Source: Nesterenkonia lutea (GTDB lineage: Bacteria; Actinomycetota; Actinomycetes; Actinomycetales; Micrococcaceae). Taken from it: DNA of 64,000 bases. The translations under genes were made by a program, and so were the position numbers. Positions 9,165 through 17,844 of the stretch are shown here, one piece after another (the first letter of the stretch is position 1; each line of letters opens with the position of its first letter). The stretch covers positions 1,612,001-1,676,000 of the forward strand of contig NZ_JADBED010000001.1 of assembly GCF_014873955.1 (NCBI RefSeq). Reading direction: 5' to 3'. Under the pieces are notes generated by a model. It was not told the DNA's origin, did no database searches, and saw only the letters and a program-made list of their open reading frames with translations.

Positions 9165-10847
9165 TCAGGTCTCGACGACCACCGGGACGATCATCGGCTT
9201 GCGGCGCAGCTTGCGGCTGACCCAGGAGCCCATGGTCCGGCGCACGATCTGCTGGAGCTGATGCGTGGTGTGTTCCTTGTTGTCCTGAATGGCCTCGGTC
9301 AGGGCGCGGGAGATCTTGGGCTTGATGTCCTTGAAGACCTGGTCCTCCTCGGCCACGCCGCGGGCGTGGATGTCGGGGCCGGAGATGATCTTCCCGGTCT
9401 GCCGGTTGACCACCACGACCACGGAGATGAACCCCTCTTCGCCGAGCACGCGGCGATCCTTGAGGTCGTTGTCGGTGATCTCGCCGATGGAGGAGCCGTC
9501 CACGTAGACGTAGCCGCACTCGACCTGCCCGACGATCTCGGCCACGCCCTTGTGCAGGTCCACCACGGTGCCGTCATCGGCGAGCAGCACGCGGTCGCTG
9601 GGGACTCCGGTCTCCTCGGCGAGCTTGCCGTTGGCGATCAGGTGGCGGGTCTCTCCGTGGACCGGCATGACGTTCTTGGGACGCACGATGTTGTAGCAGT
9701 AGAGCAGCTCGCCGGCGGAGGCGTGTCCGGAGACGTGGACCTTGGCGGTGCCCTTGTGGATGACGTCGGTGCCGAGCTTGAGCAGCCCGTTGATCACGCG
9801 GAACACGGCGTTCTCATTGCCAGGGATCAGCGAGGAGGCCAGGATGACGGTGTCGTCCTGACCCACCTGGATCGGGTGGTCGCCGTTGGCCATGCGGGAC
9901 AGTGCGGCCATGGGCTCGCCCTGGGAACCGGTGGACATCAGCACCACCTCGGAGTCCGGGTAGTTGTCCACCTTCTTCATGTCCACCAGGATGCCCTCGG
10001 GGACGTCAAGGAAGCCGAGCTTGGAGGCGATGCCCATGTTGCGCACCATCGAGCGGCCGACGAAGGCCACCTTGCGGTTGTGCGCCTGGGCGGCGTTGAG
10101 CACCTGCTGCACGCGGTGCACGTGGGAGGAGAAGGAGGCGACGATGATGCGTCGGCTCGAGTTGCCGAAGAGCTGCTCCAGGGTCGGGCCGATCTCCTTC
10201 TCCGGGGTGGTGAATCCGGGGACATCGGCATTGGTGGAGTCGGTGAGGAACAGGTCCACGCCTTCTTCGCCGAGCTTGGCGAAGTGGCGCAGGTCGGTGA
10301 TCCGTCCGTCCAGGGGCAGCTGGTCCATCTTGAAGTCGCCGGTGTGCAGCACTGTGCCGGCCTCGGTGCGGATGAAGACCGCCAGCGCATCAGGGATGGA
10401 GTGGTTGACCGCGACGAACTCGCACTGGAAGGGACCGAAGTCCTCCACATCGCCCTCTTTGACCTCGAGGGTGTAGGGCTTGATCCGGTGCTCGGTGAGC
10501 TTGGCCTCGATGAAGGCCAGGGTCAGCGTGGATCCGATCAGGGGGATGTCGGGCTTCTTGCGCAACAGGTACGGGACTGCGCCGATGTGGTCTTCGTGAC
10601 CGTGGGTGAGGACCAGTCCGACGACGTCGTCAAGTCGGTTCTCGATGTAGCTGAAGTCGGGAAGGATCAGGTCCACGCCGGGCTGCTCCTCTTCGGGGAA
10701 CAGGACGCCGCAGTCGACGATCAGCAGCTTGCCGCCGATCTCGAAGACCGTCATGTTGCGCCCGATGTCCCCCAGGCCGCCCAGGGCGACGGTGCGCAGA
10801 GTTCCGCGGCGTAGTTTCGGTGGAGTGATGAGGCGCTGTGCTGCCAA
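9165..10847 (-). CDS. rnj: Ribonuclease J
   Basis: 560-residue metallo-beta-lactamase/beta-CASP ribonuclease with 5'-3' exo- and endonuclease activity in mRNA decay and rRNA processing. The zinc motif HGHEDH is at about residues 81-86, with FVAVNHSIPDALAV and LHTGDFKMD completing the site. The beta-CASP part contains ASFSSHVHRVQQVL and VSGHASAGELL. A C-terminal RNase J domain follows. The start is TTG at 10847 (protein MAAQRLITPPKL) with GAGGAGG 8-10 bases upstream. dapA precedes it on the same strand, a conserved pairing. Confidence 0.95.
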   Translation of the reverse strand: MAAQRLITPPKLRRGTLRTVALGGLGDIGRNMTVFEIGGKLLIVDCGVLFPEEEQPGVDLILPDFSYIENRLDDVVGLVLTHGHEDHIGAVPYLLRKKPDIPLIGSTLTLAFIEAKLTEHRIKPYTLEVKEGDVEDFGPFQCEFVAVNHSIPDALAVFIRTEAGTVLHTGDFKMDQLPLDGRITDLRHFAKLGEEGVDLFLTDSTNADVPGFTTPEKEIGPTLEQLFGNSSRRIIVASFSSHVHRVQQVLNAAQAHNRKVAFVGRSMVRNMGIASKLGFLDVPEGILVDMKKVDNYPDSEVVLMSTGSQGEPMAALSRMANGDHPIQVGQDDTVILASSLIPGNENAVFRVINGLLKLGTDVIHKGTAKVHVSGHASAGELLYCYNIVRPKNVMPVHGETRHLIANGKLAEETGVPSDRVLLADDGTVVDLHKGVAEIVGQVECGYVYVDGSSIGEITDNDLKDRRVLGEEGFISVVVVVNRQTGKIISGPDIHARGVAEEDQVFKDIKPKISRALTEAIQDNKEHTTHQLQQIVRRTMGSWVSRKLRRKPMIVPVVVET

Positions 10848-10941
10848 GGTGATGTTCCTCCTCTGGATGCCCCTGTGGGAGCGTCCATTATCTAGTGCGT
10901 GCGTGGTCTGCCCTGGAGCCGTCCGTTCTGCGGACGAGCCC

Positions 10942-11904
10942 TCAGAGCTGCCAGCCTGCCTCTCGCAGGTCGGCGATGATCAGTTGTTTCTCAAGTTCGT
11001 TGGCCTGCACGAGCGGCAGGCGGACTGCGGGGTTCATCCCGGTGCCGAGCCAGTTGAGCGCCTGCTTGCAGGAGACGGCGCCCTGGACGCGCGTCATCAT
11101 GGCGCGGATGACGGGGCCGAGCTCGCTGTGGGCGATGCGTGCCTCGCGCAGCTCATAGGTCAGCACGGCGTCGATCATGCGGCGGAAGGTCGGGGAGGCC
11201 ACATGGGCGGTCACCGAGACGACGCCGGCGGCGCCCATGGCCATCCAGGCGAGCACGTTCTGGTCGTCACCGGAGTAGACCTCGAGGTCGGTCTTGGTGA
11301 GCACCTCCGTGGTGGCGGTGATGTCATTCTTCGCGTCCTTGAGCGACATGATGTGCGGGTGCTCGGCGAGCTTCAGGATCGTCTCGGTGGCGATCGGGAT
11401 GCCGGTGCGGCCGGGGATGTCATAGATCATCAGCGGCAGGTCGGCGGCGTCGGCCACGGCGGTGAAGTGCGCGAACACCCCGTCCTGGCTGGGCTTGTTG
11501 TAATACGGGGTGACCACGAGCTGCCCGTCGGCCCCGGCCCTCTCGGCGCGCTTGGCCATGAGCAGGTCGTGGTCGGTGTGGTTGGTGGCGGTGCCGGCGA
11601 TGATCTTCGCACGGTCCCCGACGGCGGACTTGGCCGCGCGCACCAGGGATTCCTTCTCGTGGTCCTCCAGCGTGGAGGTCTCACCCGTGGTGCCGGAGAC
11701 CACCAGGGAGTCATTGCCCTCGTCGACGAGTCTGGCCGCGAGCGCCTCGAACGCATCGAAGTCGATCTTGTCATCTGCGGTGAAGGGAGTGACCATCGCC
11801 GTGATCAGATGCCCGAAGTGCGGGTCGGTCTGATCCGGGTGCTGGACCTGCCCCGCCGTGAGGTGAGGATCGAATTCGTGTGTGGGCTCGTTGTCGCTTG
11901 CCAT
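10942..11904 (-). CDS. dapA: 4-hydroxy-tetrahydrodipicolinate synthase
   Basis: Condenses pyruvate with aspartate semialdehyde in lysine/diaminopimelate synthesis. The TIM-barrel motifs are GTTGETSTL (substrate loop), VTPYYNKPSQDG (catalytic Tyr) and MSLKDAKND (Schiff-base Lys). It has 320 residues, including an N-terminal extension of about 30 before the usual GHLITAMVTPF. It is followed after 94 bases by rnj. dapB is 9 kb away at 21117. Confidence 0.95.
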   Translation of the reverse strand: MASDNEPTHEFDPHLTAGQVQHPDQTDPHFGHLITAMVTPFTADDKIDFDAFEALAARLVDEGNDSLVVSGTTGETSTLEDHEKESLVRAAKSAVGDRAKIIAGTATNHTDHDLLMAKRAERAGADGQLVVTPYYNKPSQDGVFAHFTAVADAADLPLMIYDIPGRTGIPIATETILKLAEHPHIMSLKDAKNDITATTEVLTKTDLEVYSGDDQNVLAWMAMGAAGVVSVTAHVASPTFRRMIDAVLTYELREARIAHSELGPVIRAMMTRVQGAVSCKQALNWLGTGMNPAVRLPLVQANELEKQLIIADLREAGWQL

Positions 11905-11970
11905 GGGGCTCAGCCTACCGTGCCGCCCGCCGCTCCCCCATCCCGCGCTCCGCTCCCCTGGCTTCCCCTC

Positions 11971-12055
11971 CCCCAGCGTTTTACCGGGGTGAACGTGTTC
12001 TACCGGGCGAACCGTCGAGCCGGTAGACCGCGCAAGGGGCGGTAAAACGCTGGGG
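11971..12055. repeat. Palindromic intergenic repeat, family I, copy A
   Basis: An 85-base element with perfect 15-base inverted ends (CCCCAGCGTTTTACC and its complement) and an inner inverted pair around CTACCGG/CCGGTAG. It lies between dapA and the anti-sigma gene. Two other copies lie at 16545-16630 and 21010-21092. The outer GCGTTTTACC ends are shared by all three and the interior varies, so the family is defined by its ability to fold. Confidence 0.85.
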
Positions 12056-12069
12056 TGCGGTGGGAGGGG

Positions 12070-12963
12070 CTAGCTGTCCGGGGTCTCCATGGCTCCGGCG
12101 GCGAGCGTGGTGCCGCTGTGGCCCGGGTCGCCGTCGAAGTGCTCGTGGGAGACGTCGACCACCGGGTACTCGCTCAGGTCGAGTCCGGCGGGCACCTGGA
12201 AGGTCGTGGAGTCCGTGCCGGTGACCACACCCAGGGACTGCAGGCGGGTCCCGTCCTCATCGCGGAGCCACACCTCGAAGTAGCCTGCCTCCGGGTCGGG
12301 TGCGGCGGAGACCTCGACGGTGAGCTCCAGGATGCCTTCCTCGGTCTCCACCATCTCGGCGCGGCCGGAGAAGTCCTCGACCTCCACTGGTTCCAGCGTG
12401 GCATCTCCGAGGACCGTCGGTGCCGCCACGGGAGGCAGATCGTCCTCGCCTGGACCGTCGTCAGTGCCGCTCCGGCCGAGGATTCCGGCCACAGCCGCAC
12501 CGCCGATGAGCACACCAGCGGCGGCCGCCGCGAGCGGAACCCACCGGCGGTGTCGGGTCTGCTCTCGGCGAGGACGAAGCTGGTGGACCGAGGCCATCGG
12601 ACGGTCATTCTCCTGCTCGGGCACGGCCATCTCGGCGGCGATGCGGTCCCAGAGTCCGGCGGGGGGCTCGAGGAGGTCGACAGGATCGCGCAGCGCCTCC
12701 ACGGCCCGCTCGGTGGCGGCCAGCGCGGCACGACATGAAGCGCAGAGCGCCAGGTGCTCATGCGCCCGGCTCATCTCGGACCGGCTTAGTCCGGCCTGGT
12801 GGGCCGCGGGGCTGGACGGATCGGAAGCATCCGTGAAAGCGGGCTGTCCGACGGCGGCCGGGCCACCAGCAGCCAGGCGGGCGTCGGCCAGGACAGCCAG
12901 AGACTCCTCGGAAAGGTGCTCATCGGCGCCGGAGCGCTCGATCGGCGGAAGCTGCTCAGTCAC
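12070..12963 (-). CDS. Anti-sigma factor, zinc-binding, RskA-like
   Basis: 297-residue membrane regulator that holds the upstream ECF sigma factor inactive. The cytoplasmic N-terminal part has the ZAS-type zinc motif HEHLALCASC (H-x3-C-x2-C). One membrane helix follows (WVPLAAAAAGVLIGGAAVAG, about residues 165-185). The outer part is the RskA C-terminal domain (GYFEVWLRDEDGTRLQSLG). The start is GTG at 12963, overlapping the sigma-factor stop codon by eight bases with GGAGG upstream, which indicates translational coupling. Confidence 0.9.
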   Translation of the reverse strand: MTEQLPPIERSGADEHLSEESLAVLADARLAAGGPAAVGQPAFTDASDPSSPAAHQAGLSRSEMSRAHEHLALCASCRAALAATERAVEALRDPVDLLEPPAGLWDRIAAEMAVPEQENDRPMASVHQLRPRREQTRHRRWVPLAAAAAGVLIGGAAVAGILGRSGTDDGPGEDDLPPVAAPTVLGDATLEPVEVEDFSGRAEMVETEEGILELTVEVSAAPDPEAGYFEVWLRDEDGTRLQSLGVVTGTDSTTFQVPAGLDLSEYPVVDVSHEHFDGDPGHSGTTLAAGAMETPDS

Positions 12964-13528
12964 TATGCACCTCCAGACTCTCTCGCATGCGGGCCAGGCC
13001 CCGGTGGACATGGGATTTCACGGTGCCGAGCGGCATCTCAAGTCGCTCGGCGATGGTCTTCAGCGGCAGGTCCTCGGTATAGGCCAGCCGCAGTATCTCA
13101 TCCTGCGGCGGGCCGAGCGCGTCCAGAGTCTGCTGGACCACCACACGGTCGACCAGCGCATCCGTGGGCTGCGGCGCCTCATGGCGAGACTGGGCGTCCG
13201 CCCCGGCCTCGGCAGCCTGCTGGTCCCGCGCACGGCGGGCGAACACGTCTGCGATGACGCGCCGGGTGATCCCGGTCAGCCAGGCTCCGGTGGGCTGTGT
13301 GACGTCGTAGGTGTCATGTGAGCGCCATGCGCGGGTGAACACCTGCTGGGTCGCGTCCTCCGCGTCCTGGCGGTGTCGCAGGGCGGCCATGCACAGGGAG
13401 AACACGAACGTCGCGTGCTGCCGATAGAGGTCCCGCATGGCTCCGGGGTCTCCGGCCGCGAAGCGCATCGCCAGGTGCTGCTGGTCCAGGGCGTCTCCTC
13501 GGTCACGGATCAGTTTCAGAGTCGGCAC
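12956..13528 (-). CDS. ECF RNA polymerase sigma factor, SigK-like
   Basis: 190-residue sigma-70 family factor. Region 2 runs from LYRQHATFVFSLCMAAL to DAEDATQQVFTRAWR. Region 4 has the helix-turn-helix LPLKTIAERLEMPLGTVKSHVHRGL near the C-terminus. The start chosen is GTG at 13528 with GGAGGG about 11 bases upstream. A longer reading from 13621 would overlap the sortase gene. The operon order DUF4397, sortase, sigma, anti-sigma suggests it controls cell-surface functions and its own operon. Confidence 0.9.
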   Translation of the reverse strand: MPTLKLIRDRGDALDQQHLAMRFAAGDPGAMRDLYRQHATFVFSLCMAALRHRQDAEDATQQVFTRAWRSHDTYDVTQPTGAWLTGITRRVIADVFARRARDQQAAEAGADAQSRHEAPQPTDALVDRVVVQQTLDALGPPQDEILRLAYTEDLPLKTIAERLEMPLGTVKSHVHRGLARMRESLEVHSD

Positions 13529-13547
13529 GGTCGCCGTCGCCCTCCGC

Positions 13548-14264
13548 TCACTGCGCTGGTTCGGCGACCACGATGACGTTGTCAGCATAGCTGTTCTGCT
13601 CCGGCATCCATTGGCCCCCACACGTGATCAGCACCAACCGATGCGGACCGGTCCGCTCGAAGTAGGGCGCGAAGTCCAGCCCGTCCTTGCCGAGCTGCTC
13701 GACTTCGGTGACCTCGTAACGGTGCTCCTCGCCCGCCTCGTCCAGCACGGTGACCTCCTCGCCGGGACGCGAGTCCTTCAGCGCGTACAGCGGGCCCACC
13801 GGGGTCTCCGCCGAGCCCGCATGTGCGGTGATGACAGTCGTGCCCACCTGATCCGCGGGCGACTTGCCGTACTCGTACCAGGCGGCCTGGGCGGCGTCGT
13901 CAGGGATGTCCATCTGGCCATCACTGTCGACTCCGCGCGGTTGGACCGGCAGTTCGGCGTCGATCCCCGGATAGCTGAGCCCCACGGGCACAGGCGTCGC
14001 CTCGACCTCGCCCAACTCAGCGGTCTTGATCGGGACCTCGGCGGGATTCACAGCAGCCGAGGCCGAGTCCGCCTGACCGGGGGCCTCCGGCGCCCTGAAC
14101 GCCGAAGGCCCCGCGGATTCATCAGGTGCGGACGCCGTCGCCTCCCGGAGATCGCCCGGGGTGCTCGCGCCGGGGGCGCATCCGGACACGGCAAGGATGG
14201 CGAGGAACGCCAGGGCCATGCTGCGTGGATGACCCCGGTGTGAGCGGCGGCGGCTGGTGTTCAT
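13548..14264 (-). CDS. Class F sortase-like lipoprotein
   Basis: 238 residues. The N-terminus has a basic region and a lipobox (FLAILAVSGC), so it is probably a lipoprotein. The sortase domain shows the catalytic His in VITAHAG and the catalytic Cys in LVLITCGG. The position of the third catalytic residue (Arg) near the C-terminus is not obvious: the terminal strand reads SYADNVIVVAEP. The ATG at 14264 lies one base after the DUF4397 stop, so the two are co-expressed. The neighbouring DUF4397 protein is the likely client, although no LPxTG motif is visible there. Confidence 0.85.
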   Translation of the reverse strand: MNTSRRRSHRGHPRSMALAFLAILAVSGCAPGASTPGDLREATASAPDESAGPSAFRAPEAPGQADSASAAVNPAEVPIKTAELGEVEATPVPVGLSYPGIDAELPVQPRGVDSDGQMDIPDDAAQAAWYEYGKSPADQVGTTVITAHAGSAETPVGPLYALKDSRPGEEVTVLDEAGEEHRYEVTEVEQLGKDGLDFAPYFERTGPHRLVLITCGGQWMPEQNSYADNVIVVAEPAQ

Positions 14265-14265
14265 C

Positions 14266-15090
14266 TCAGGCGCGGCTCTTCGCGCGGGTTCCGAAGGCCA
14301 CGGCGCCGACCCCGGCCAGTGCCAGGACGCCGAGACCGGCGACCCAGGCGGTGGACGACTGGGCCGCAGGGACCTCGTAGTTGCCGGTGGGGACGCCGTC
14401 CGGTGACGAGTGCATGCCCTCGACGGTCTGAGTGGCCAGGGCGAGGTTGCCGTCCTCAGCCGAACCCCAGGCATAGACGATCGTGGAGGTGCCTTCGGCG
14501 ACCTCGACGTCCGCCGGGCCGATGACCGGATCGGATTCGCCGGTCAGCGAGACGGCTGCCTCCAGCGTCCCGGCGGGCAGCTCCAGGGCGGCCTCATCGG
14601 GGTTGGCGAGAGCCTCGACGGCGACCTCGCCATTCGCCCAGATGTCCACCTCGGGGGCGGCCGCGACGTGGCGGACGGTCAGGCGCCCTTCGCCAGCGGC
14701 CAGCTCCGAGGCGTCATTCTCGAAGGCCGTCACGGTGGGTGCGCCCTCGGCGTCCAGATGCGCGGCGGCGGTGTAGTTCATGCCTTCTTCGAGCGTCAGG
14801 TCCACCGGGCCCAGGACCGGATCAGAATCATCCTCGGCGTCGGCTGCGGTGATCGCGACCTCGTAGTCGCCGCCGGGGAGCTCCAGGGGTCCGGCCAGGT
14901 CCCCGGGTGCGAAATCATCAAGGGTCAGTTCGCCGTTGACGTAGACGTCCACGGGCAGATCCGGCACGGCGTGCAGCACGGACAGGTGCGCGGAGGCTCC
15001 CTCGTGCTCGTCGGCGAAGGCCGGGGCGGCGGATCCGGCGATGGCCAGACCGACCACGGCGGTGGTTGCTAGGGGCAGTGACTTACGCAT
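14266..15090 (-). CDS. DUF4397 domain-containing secreted/anchored protein
   Basis: 274-residue exported protein with a signal peptide ending AAPAFA-DE. Two DUF4397 repeats follow (LSVLHAVPDLPVDVYVNGEL and LTVRHVAAAPEVDIWANGEV). The C-terminus has a membrane helix and a short basic tail (WVAGLGVLALAGVGAVAFG, then RAKSRA). This layout resembles a sortase substrate, but the segment before the helix reads NYEVPAAQSS rather than LPxTG. It is the first gene of a four-gene operon. An inverted-repeat operator candidate lies about 30 bases upstream. Confidence 0.88.
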   Translation of the reverse strand: MRKSLPLATTAVVGLAIAGSAAPAFADEHEGASAHLSVLHAVPDLPVDVYVNGELTLDDFAPGDLAGPLELPGGDYEVAITAADAEDDSDPVLGPVDLTLEEGMNYTAAAHLDAEGAPTVTAFENDASELAAGEGRLTVRHVAAAPEVDIWANGEVAVEALANPDEAALELPAGTLEAAVSLTGESDPVIGPADVEVAEGTSTIVYAWGSAEDGNLALATQTVEGMHSSPDGVPTGNYEVPAAQSSTAWVAGLGVLALAGVGAVAFGTRAKSRA

Positions 15091-15118
15091 GGCGTTGTCC
15101 TTTCCTGATTCCTCAAGC

Positions 15119-15134
15119 AGTGATCGTGATCACT
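15119..15134. promoter_or_regulatory. Inverted-repeat operator candidate upstream of the DUF4397 operon
   Basis: AGTGATC-GT-GATCACT is a perfect 7-base inverted repeat with a 2-base spacer, about 30 bases upstream of the DUF4397 start and 135 bases before the divergent acyltransferase. The binding factor is unknown. Confidence 0.5.
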
Positions 15135-15268
15135 CTTTGTGCTCACATCAGGACTACCGCCGGGGACGCAGAAAGGTTGCAGGACCACAGAACTATTTTC
15201 TGCACGTGTTTCCCCCGGGCGCGGGCCCAGTACCCACCCCGGCCTGCGCAGGCAGTAGCGTACGGTCT

Positions 15269-16483
15269 GTGATCAAAGCTGGCACCGCCTCCGCACGCAC
15301 CCGTCGTCTCTCGGGGGTCGATGCCGCGCGCGGCCTGGCCCTGCTGGGCATGATGACGGTCCACGTGCTGCCCACCATCTCCGAGCCCGGCCACGAGGCC
15401 ACCTGGGCGGGGCTGCTCTTCACCGGGCGCCCCTCGGCCCTGTTCGCGCTGCTGGCCGGGGTCGGGCTGGCGCTGCTGACCGGCGGCGTCGGCAGGGCGC
15501 ACTCCAAGACCCAGCTCGCCGGGGACCGCAAGGCGATCGCCATGCGCGCGGTGATCGTGGTGCTCATCGGACTGCTCGTGGCCTCGCTGGACTCCGGGGT
15601 CGCGATCATTCTGGTCCACTACGGGCTGCTGTTCCTTCTGGCGCTTCCGTTCCTGCGCATGGGAGCAGTGCCGCTGTTCGTGCTGGCAGGTGCCTGGGTG
15701 GCGGCGGCTCCGGTGGCCTACTGGTGGCTGCACAATGATCTGCGCACCACGCTGACCGAATTCCCGGAGACCTGGCGGCTCTGGCACTCCCCCGGCGTGG
15801 CAGACCTCGCGGATCCCGCCGTGCTGGGCATGGATCTCGCGCTGACCGGGTACTACCCGCTGCTGATCTGGCCGGCGTACCTCTTCGCCGGGATGGCGAT
15901 CGGCCGCCTGCCGCTGCAGCGCACGGGCACCGCGCTGAAGCTGGCCGGCACCGGTCTGGGCCTGGCCGTGCTCAGCTACGGGATCCACCTGTGGATGCTC
16001 TTCCAGTCAGAGTTCATCACCGAGCTGGCGGGCCGCTATGGCTGGTCCAGCGCAGAGCTGCGCGCCGAGCTGCTGGTCGGGACCCACCAGGTCCCGCTGG
16101 TCACCGAAGATGCCTGGTTCCTGCTGGCCACCCCGCATCAGGGCTCCACCATGGACCTGGTCCACACGCTGGGCTCCGCCATGCTGGTCCTCGGGCTGTG
16201 CCTGCTTGTCGCGGAGAAGCTGCGCTGGCTGCTGGCTCCGCTGATCGGAGCCGGTGCGATGCCGCTGACCCTCTATGTGGGGCACCTGATCGTGCTGCAC
16301 TATTGGCGCGGGGCTCAGCTGCCCGACTTCATGACCTTCCTGGCGCAGTACTCCGAGGCGCAGATGCTGCTGATCCTGATCCTGGGCGCGCTGGCGGCAG
16401 GACTGCTGCGATTCCTGCTGCGGCGTCGCGGTCCGCTGGAGACGCTCACGCACGCGGCGGGCAACGCCGTCGCGGGTCGCTGA
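15269..16483 (+). CDS. Membrane acyltransferase, HGSNAT/DUF1624-like with DUF418-like C-terminus
   Basis: 404-residue protein with about ten hydrophobic helices. The N-terminus RRLSGVDAARGLALLGMMTVHV is the signature of the heparan-alpha-glucosaminide N-acetyltransferase-type catalytic domain. The C-terminal IGAGAMPLTLYVGHLIVLH resembles DUF418. Acyl transfer to a surface glycan is a family-based inference. The start is GTG at 15269: a TAGCGT box lies exactly 7 bases upstream and there is no ribosome binding site, which fits a leaderless mRNA. A longer reading would extend over the upstream promoter. Confidence 0.8.
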   Translation: MIKAGTASARTRRLSGVDAARGLALLGMMTVHVLPTISEPGHEATWAGLLFTGRPSALFALLAGVGLALLTGGVGRAHSKTQLAGDRKAIAMRAVIVVLIGLLVASLDSGVAIILVHYGLLFLLALPFLRMGAVPLFVLAGAWVAAAPVAYWWLHNDLRTTLTEFPETWRLWHSPGVADLADPAVLGMDLALTGYYPLLIWPAYLFAGMAIGRLPLQRTGTALKLAGTGLGLAVLSYGIHLWMLFQSEFITELAGRYGWSSAELRAELLVGTHQVPLVTEDAWFLLATPHQGSTMDLVHTLGSAMLVLGLCLLVAEKLRWLLAPLIGAGAMPLTLYVGHLIVLHYWRGAQLPDFMTFLAQYSEAQMLLILILGALAAGLLRFLLRRRGPLETLTHAAGNAVAGR

Positions 16484-16544
16484 AGCCTGCTCTCCCGTCC
16501 TCCTGCTGCCCCGCCGCCTCCTGCCGCCTCGCTGCCTCGCCGCC

Positions 16545-16630
16545 ACCCCCGCGTTTTATCAGGCCTCGCGCGTTCTACCGGGCCGACGGTGCGGCGGGTA
16601 TTCCGCGCAGGCCCCGGTAAAACGCTGACC
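16545..16630. repeat. Palindromic intergenic repeat, family I, copy B
   Basis: The outer arms GCGTTTTATC (16551) and GGTAAAACGC (16616) pair with one mismatch, and the interior repeats the TTCTACCGGGC segment of copy A. It lies between the convergent ends of the acyltransferase and galK, where it could also act as a bidirectional terminator. Confidence 0.8.
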
Positions 16631-16662
16631 GAAGGCGACGCCGGGGAAGGGAGCCGGGATGC

Positions 16663-17844
16663 TCAGCTGAGGCGGCGGGCGCCGGCGGAGGGCTGGGCGA
16701 GGAAGCCGGTGGGTTCGGTGAAGCCATGCTGCCGGGCGTTCTCCTGCACGGCTCCGAGCAGCCCGTCGAAGGACTCCGTGTGGATCAGCGCGATCACGCA
16801 GCCGCCGAAGCCGCCCCCGACCTGCCGTGCGCCGAGTGCGGGCTGGGCGCCGTGGCTCTGGTGCGGGGACATCAATGTCTCGACCAGCGTGTCGGTCTCT
16901 TCGACGGTGATCTCGAAGTCGTCGCGCTGTGAGGCGTGGGATGCGCTGAGGGTCTCGCCGAGCTGCGCGTAGGAACCGGTGCTCAGCGCCTCCTTCGCGG
17001 CGAGCACCCGGGTGTTCTCGGTGAGCACGTGGCGCACGCGGCGCAGGGTGACCGGGTCGGGGAGCCGAGCGGTCAGCTCCTCGGGTGCGACGCCGTCGTC
17101 GTTGAGTTCACGCAGACTCTCCAGACCGAGCTCGCGAGCCCCCGCCTCACACTGCGCGCGCCGAGCGGCGTACTCCCCGTCCACCAGCCGGTGCTCGGCC
17201 TGGGAGTCGATGACCAGCAGCGCGAGCCCGTCCTGTTCCAGCCTGAAGGGGACGTGCTCGATTCTCATGCTGCGGGTGTCCAGCAGCAGCGCGTGCTCGG
17301 CGCGGGCCGCCACCGAGGCCATCTGGTCCATGATCCCGCAGGGCATGCCGACGAAGTCGTTCTCGGCGTGCTGGGCGAGCTGGGCGAGGGCCACGGCAGG
17401 CAGTTCGACCCCGGCCAGTTCCGCGGCCGCGAGGCCCACCGAGCATTCCAGGGCGGCCGAGGAGGACAGTCCCGCTCCGATGGGCACCTCGGAGTCGATC
17501 AGCAGGTCCAGGCCCGGCAACAGGTGCCCGGCCTGCTCCAGCGACCAGAGCATCCCGGCGGCATAGGCGGCCCAGCCCTCGACGGCGCCGGGGACCAGCC
17601 CGTCCAGACTGAACTCGGCGGTCTCGCCGTTGAGCAGAGACCGCACATGCACCATTCGATCGGTGCGGAGGGCAGCGGCCACCCGGCTGGTCTGCGGGAG
17701 GGCGAAGGGCAGCACGAACCCACCGTTGTAATCCGTGTGCTCACCGATCAGGTTCACCCGACCGGGGGCGGCCCAGATCCCGGCGCAGGGGCGCGCATAG
17801 GCCTGCTGAAACTCCTCAGCGAGGGCCAGTTGCTCGGTGCTCAT
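16663..17844 (-). CDS. galK: Galactokinase
   Basis: Phosphorylates alpha-D-galactose to galactose 1-phosphate. This GHMP kinase of 393 residues has the galactose signature [19 protein letters not shown] at about residues 27-45, the ATP loop [13 protein letters not shown] and the C-terminal [15 protein letters not shown]. It is the last gene of the deoR-galT-galE-galK operon, and its ATG overlaps the galE stop by four bases. Confidence 0.96.
   Translation of the reverse strand: MSTEQLALAEEFQQAYARPCAGIWAAPGRVNLIGEHTDYNGGFVLPFALPQTSRVAAALRTDRMVHVRSLLNGETAEFSLDGLVPGAVEGWAAYAAGMLWSLEQAGHLLPGLDLLIDSEVPIGAGLSSSAALECSVGLAAAELAGVELPAVALAQLAQHAENDFVGMPCGIMDQMASVAARAEHALLLDTRSMRIEHVPFRLEQDGLALLVIDSQAEHRLVDGEYAARRAQCEAGARELGLESLRELNDDGVAPEELTARLPDPVTLRRVRHVLTENTRVLAAKEALSTGSYAQLGETLSASHASQRDDFEITVEETDTLVETLMSPHQSHGAQPALGARQVGGGFGGCVIALIHTESFDGLLGAVQENARQHGFTEPTGFLAQPSAGARRLS

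Noticed and set aside
9081..10814. A 577-codon open frame antisense to rnj
   Set aside because: Same reason: it is the complement of a highly conserved gene.
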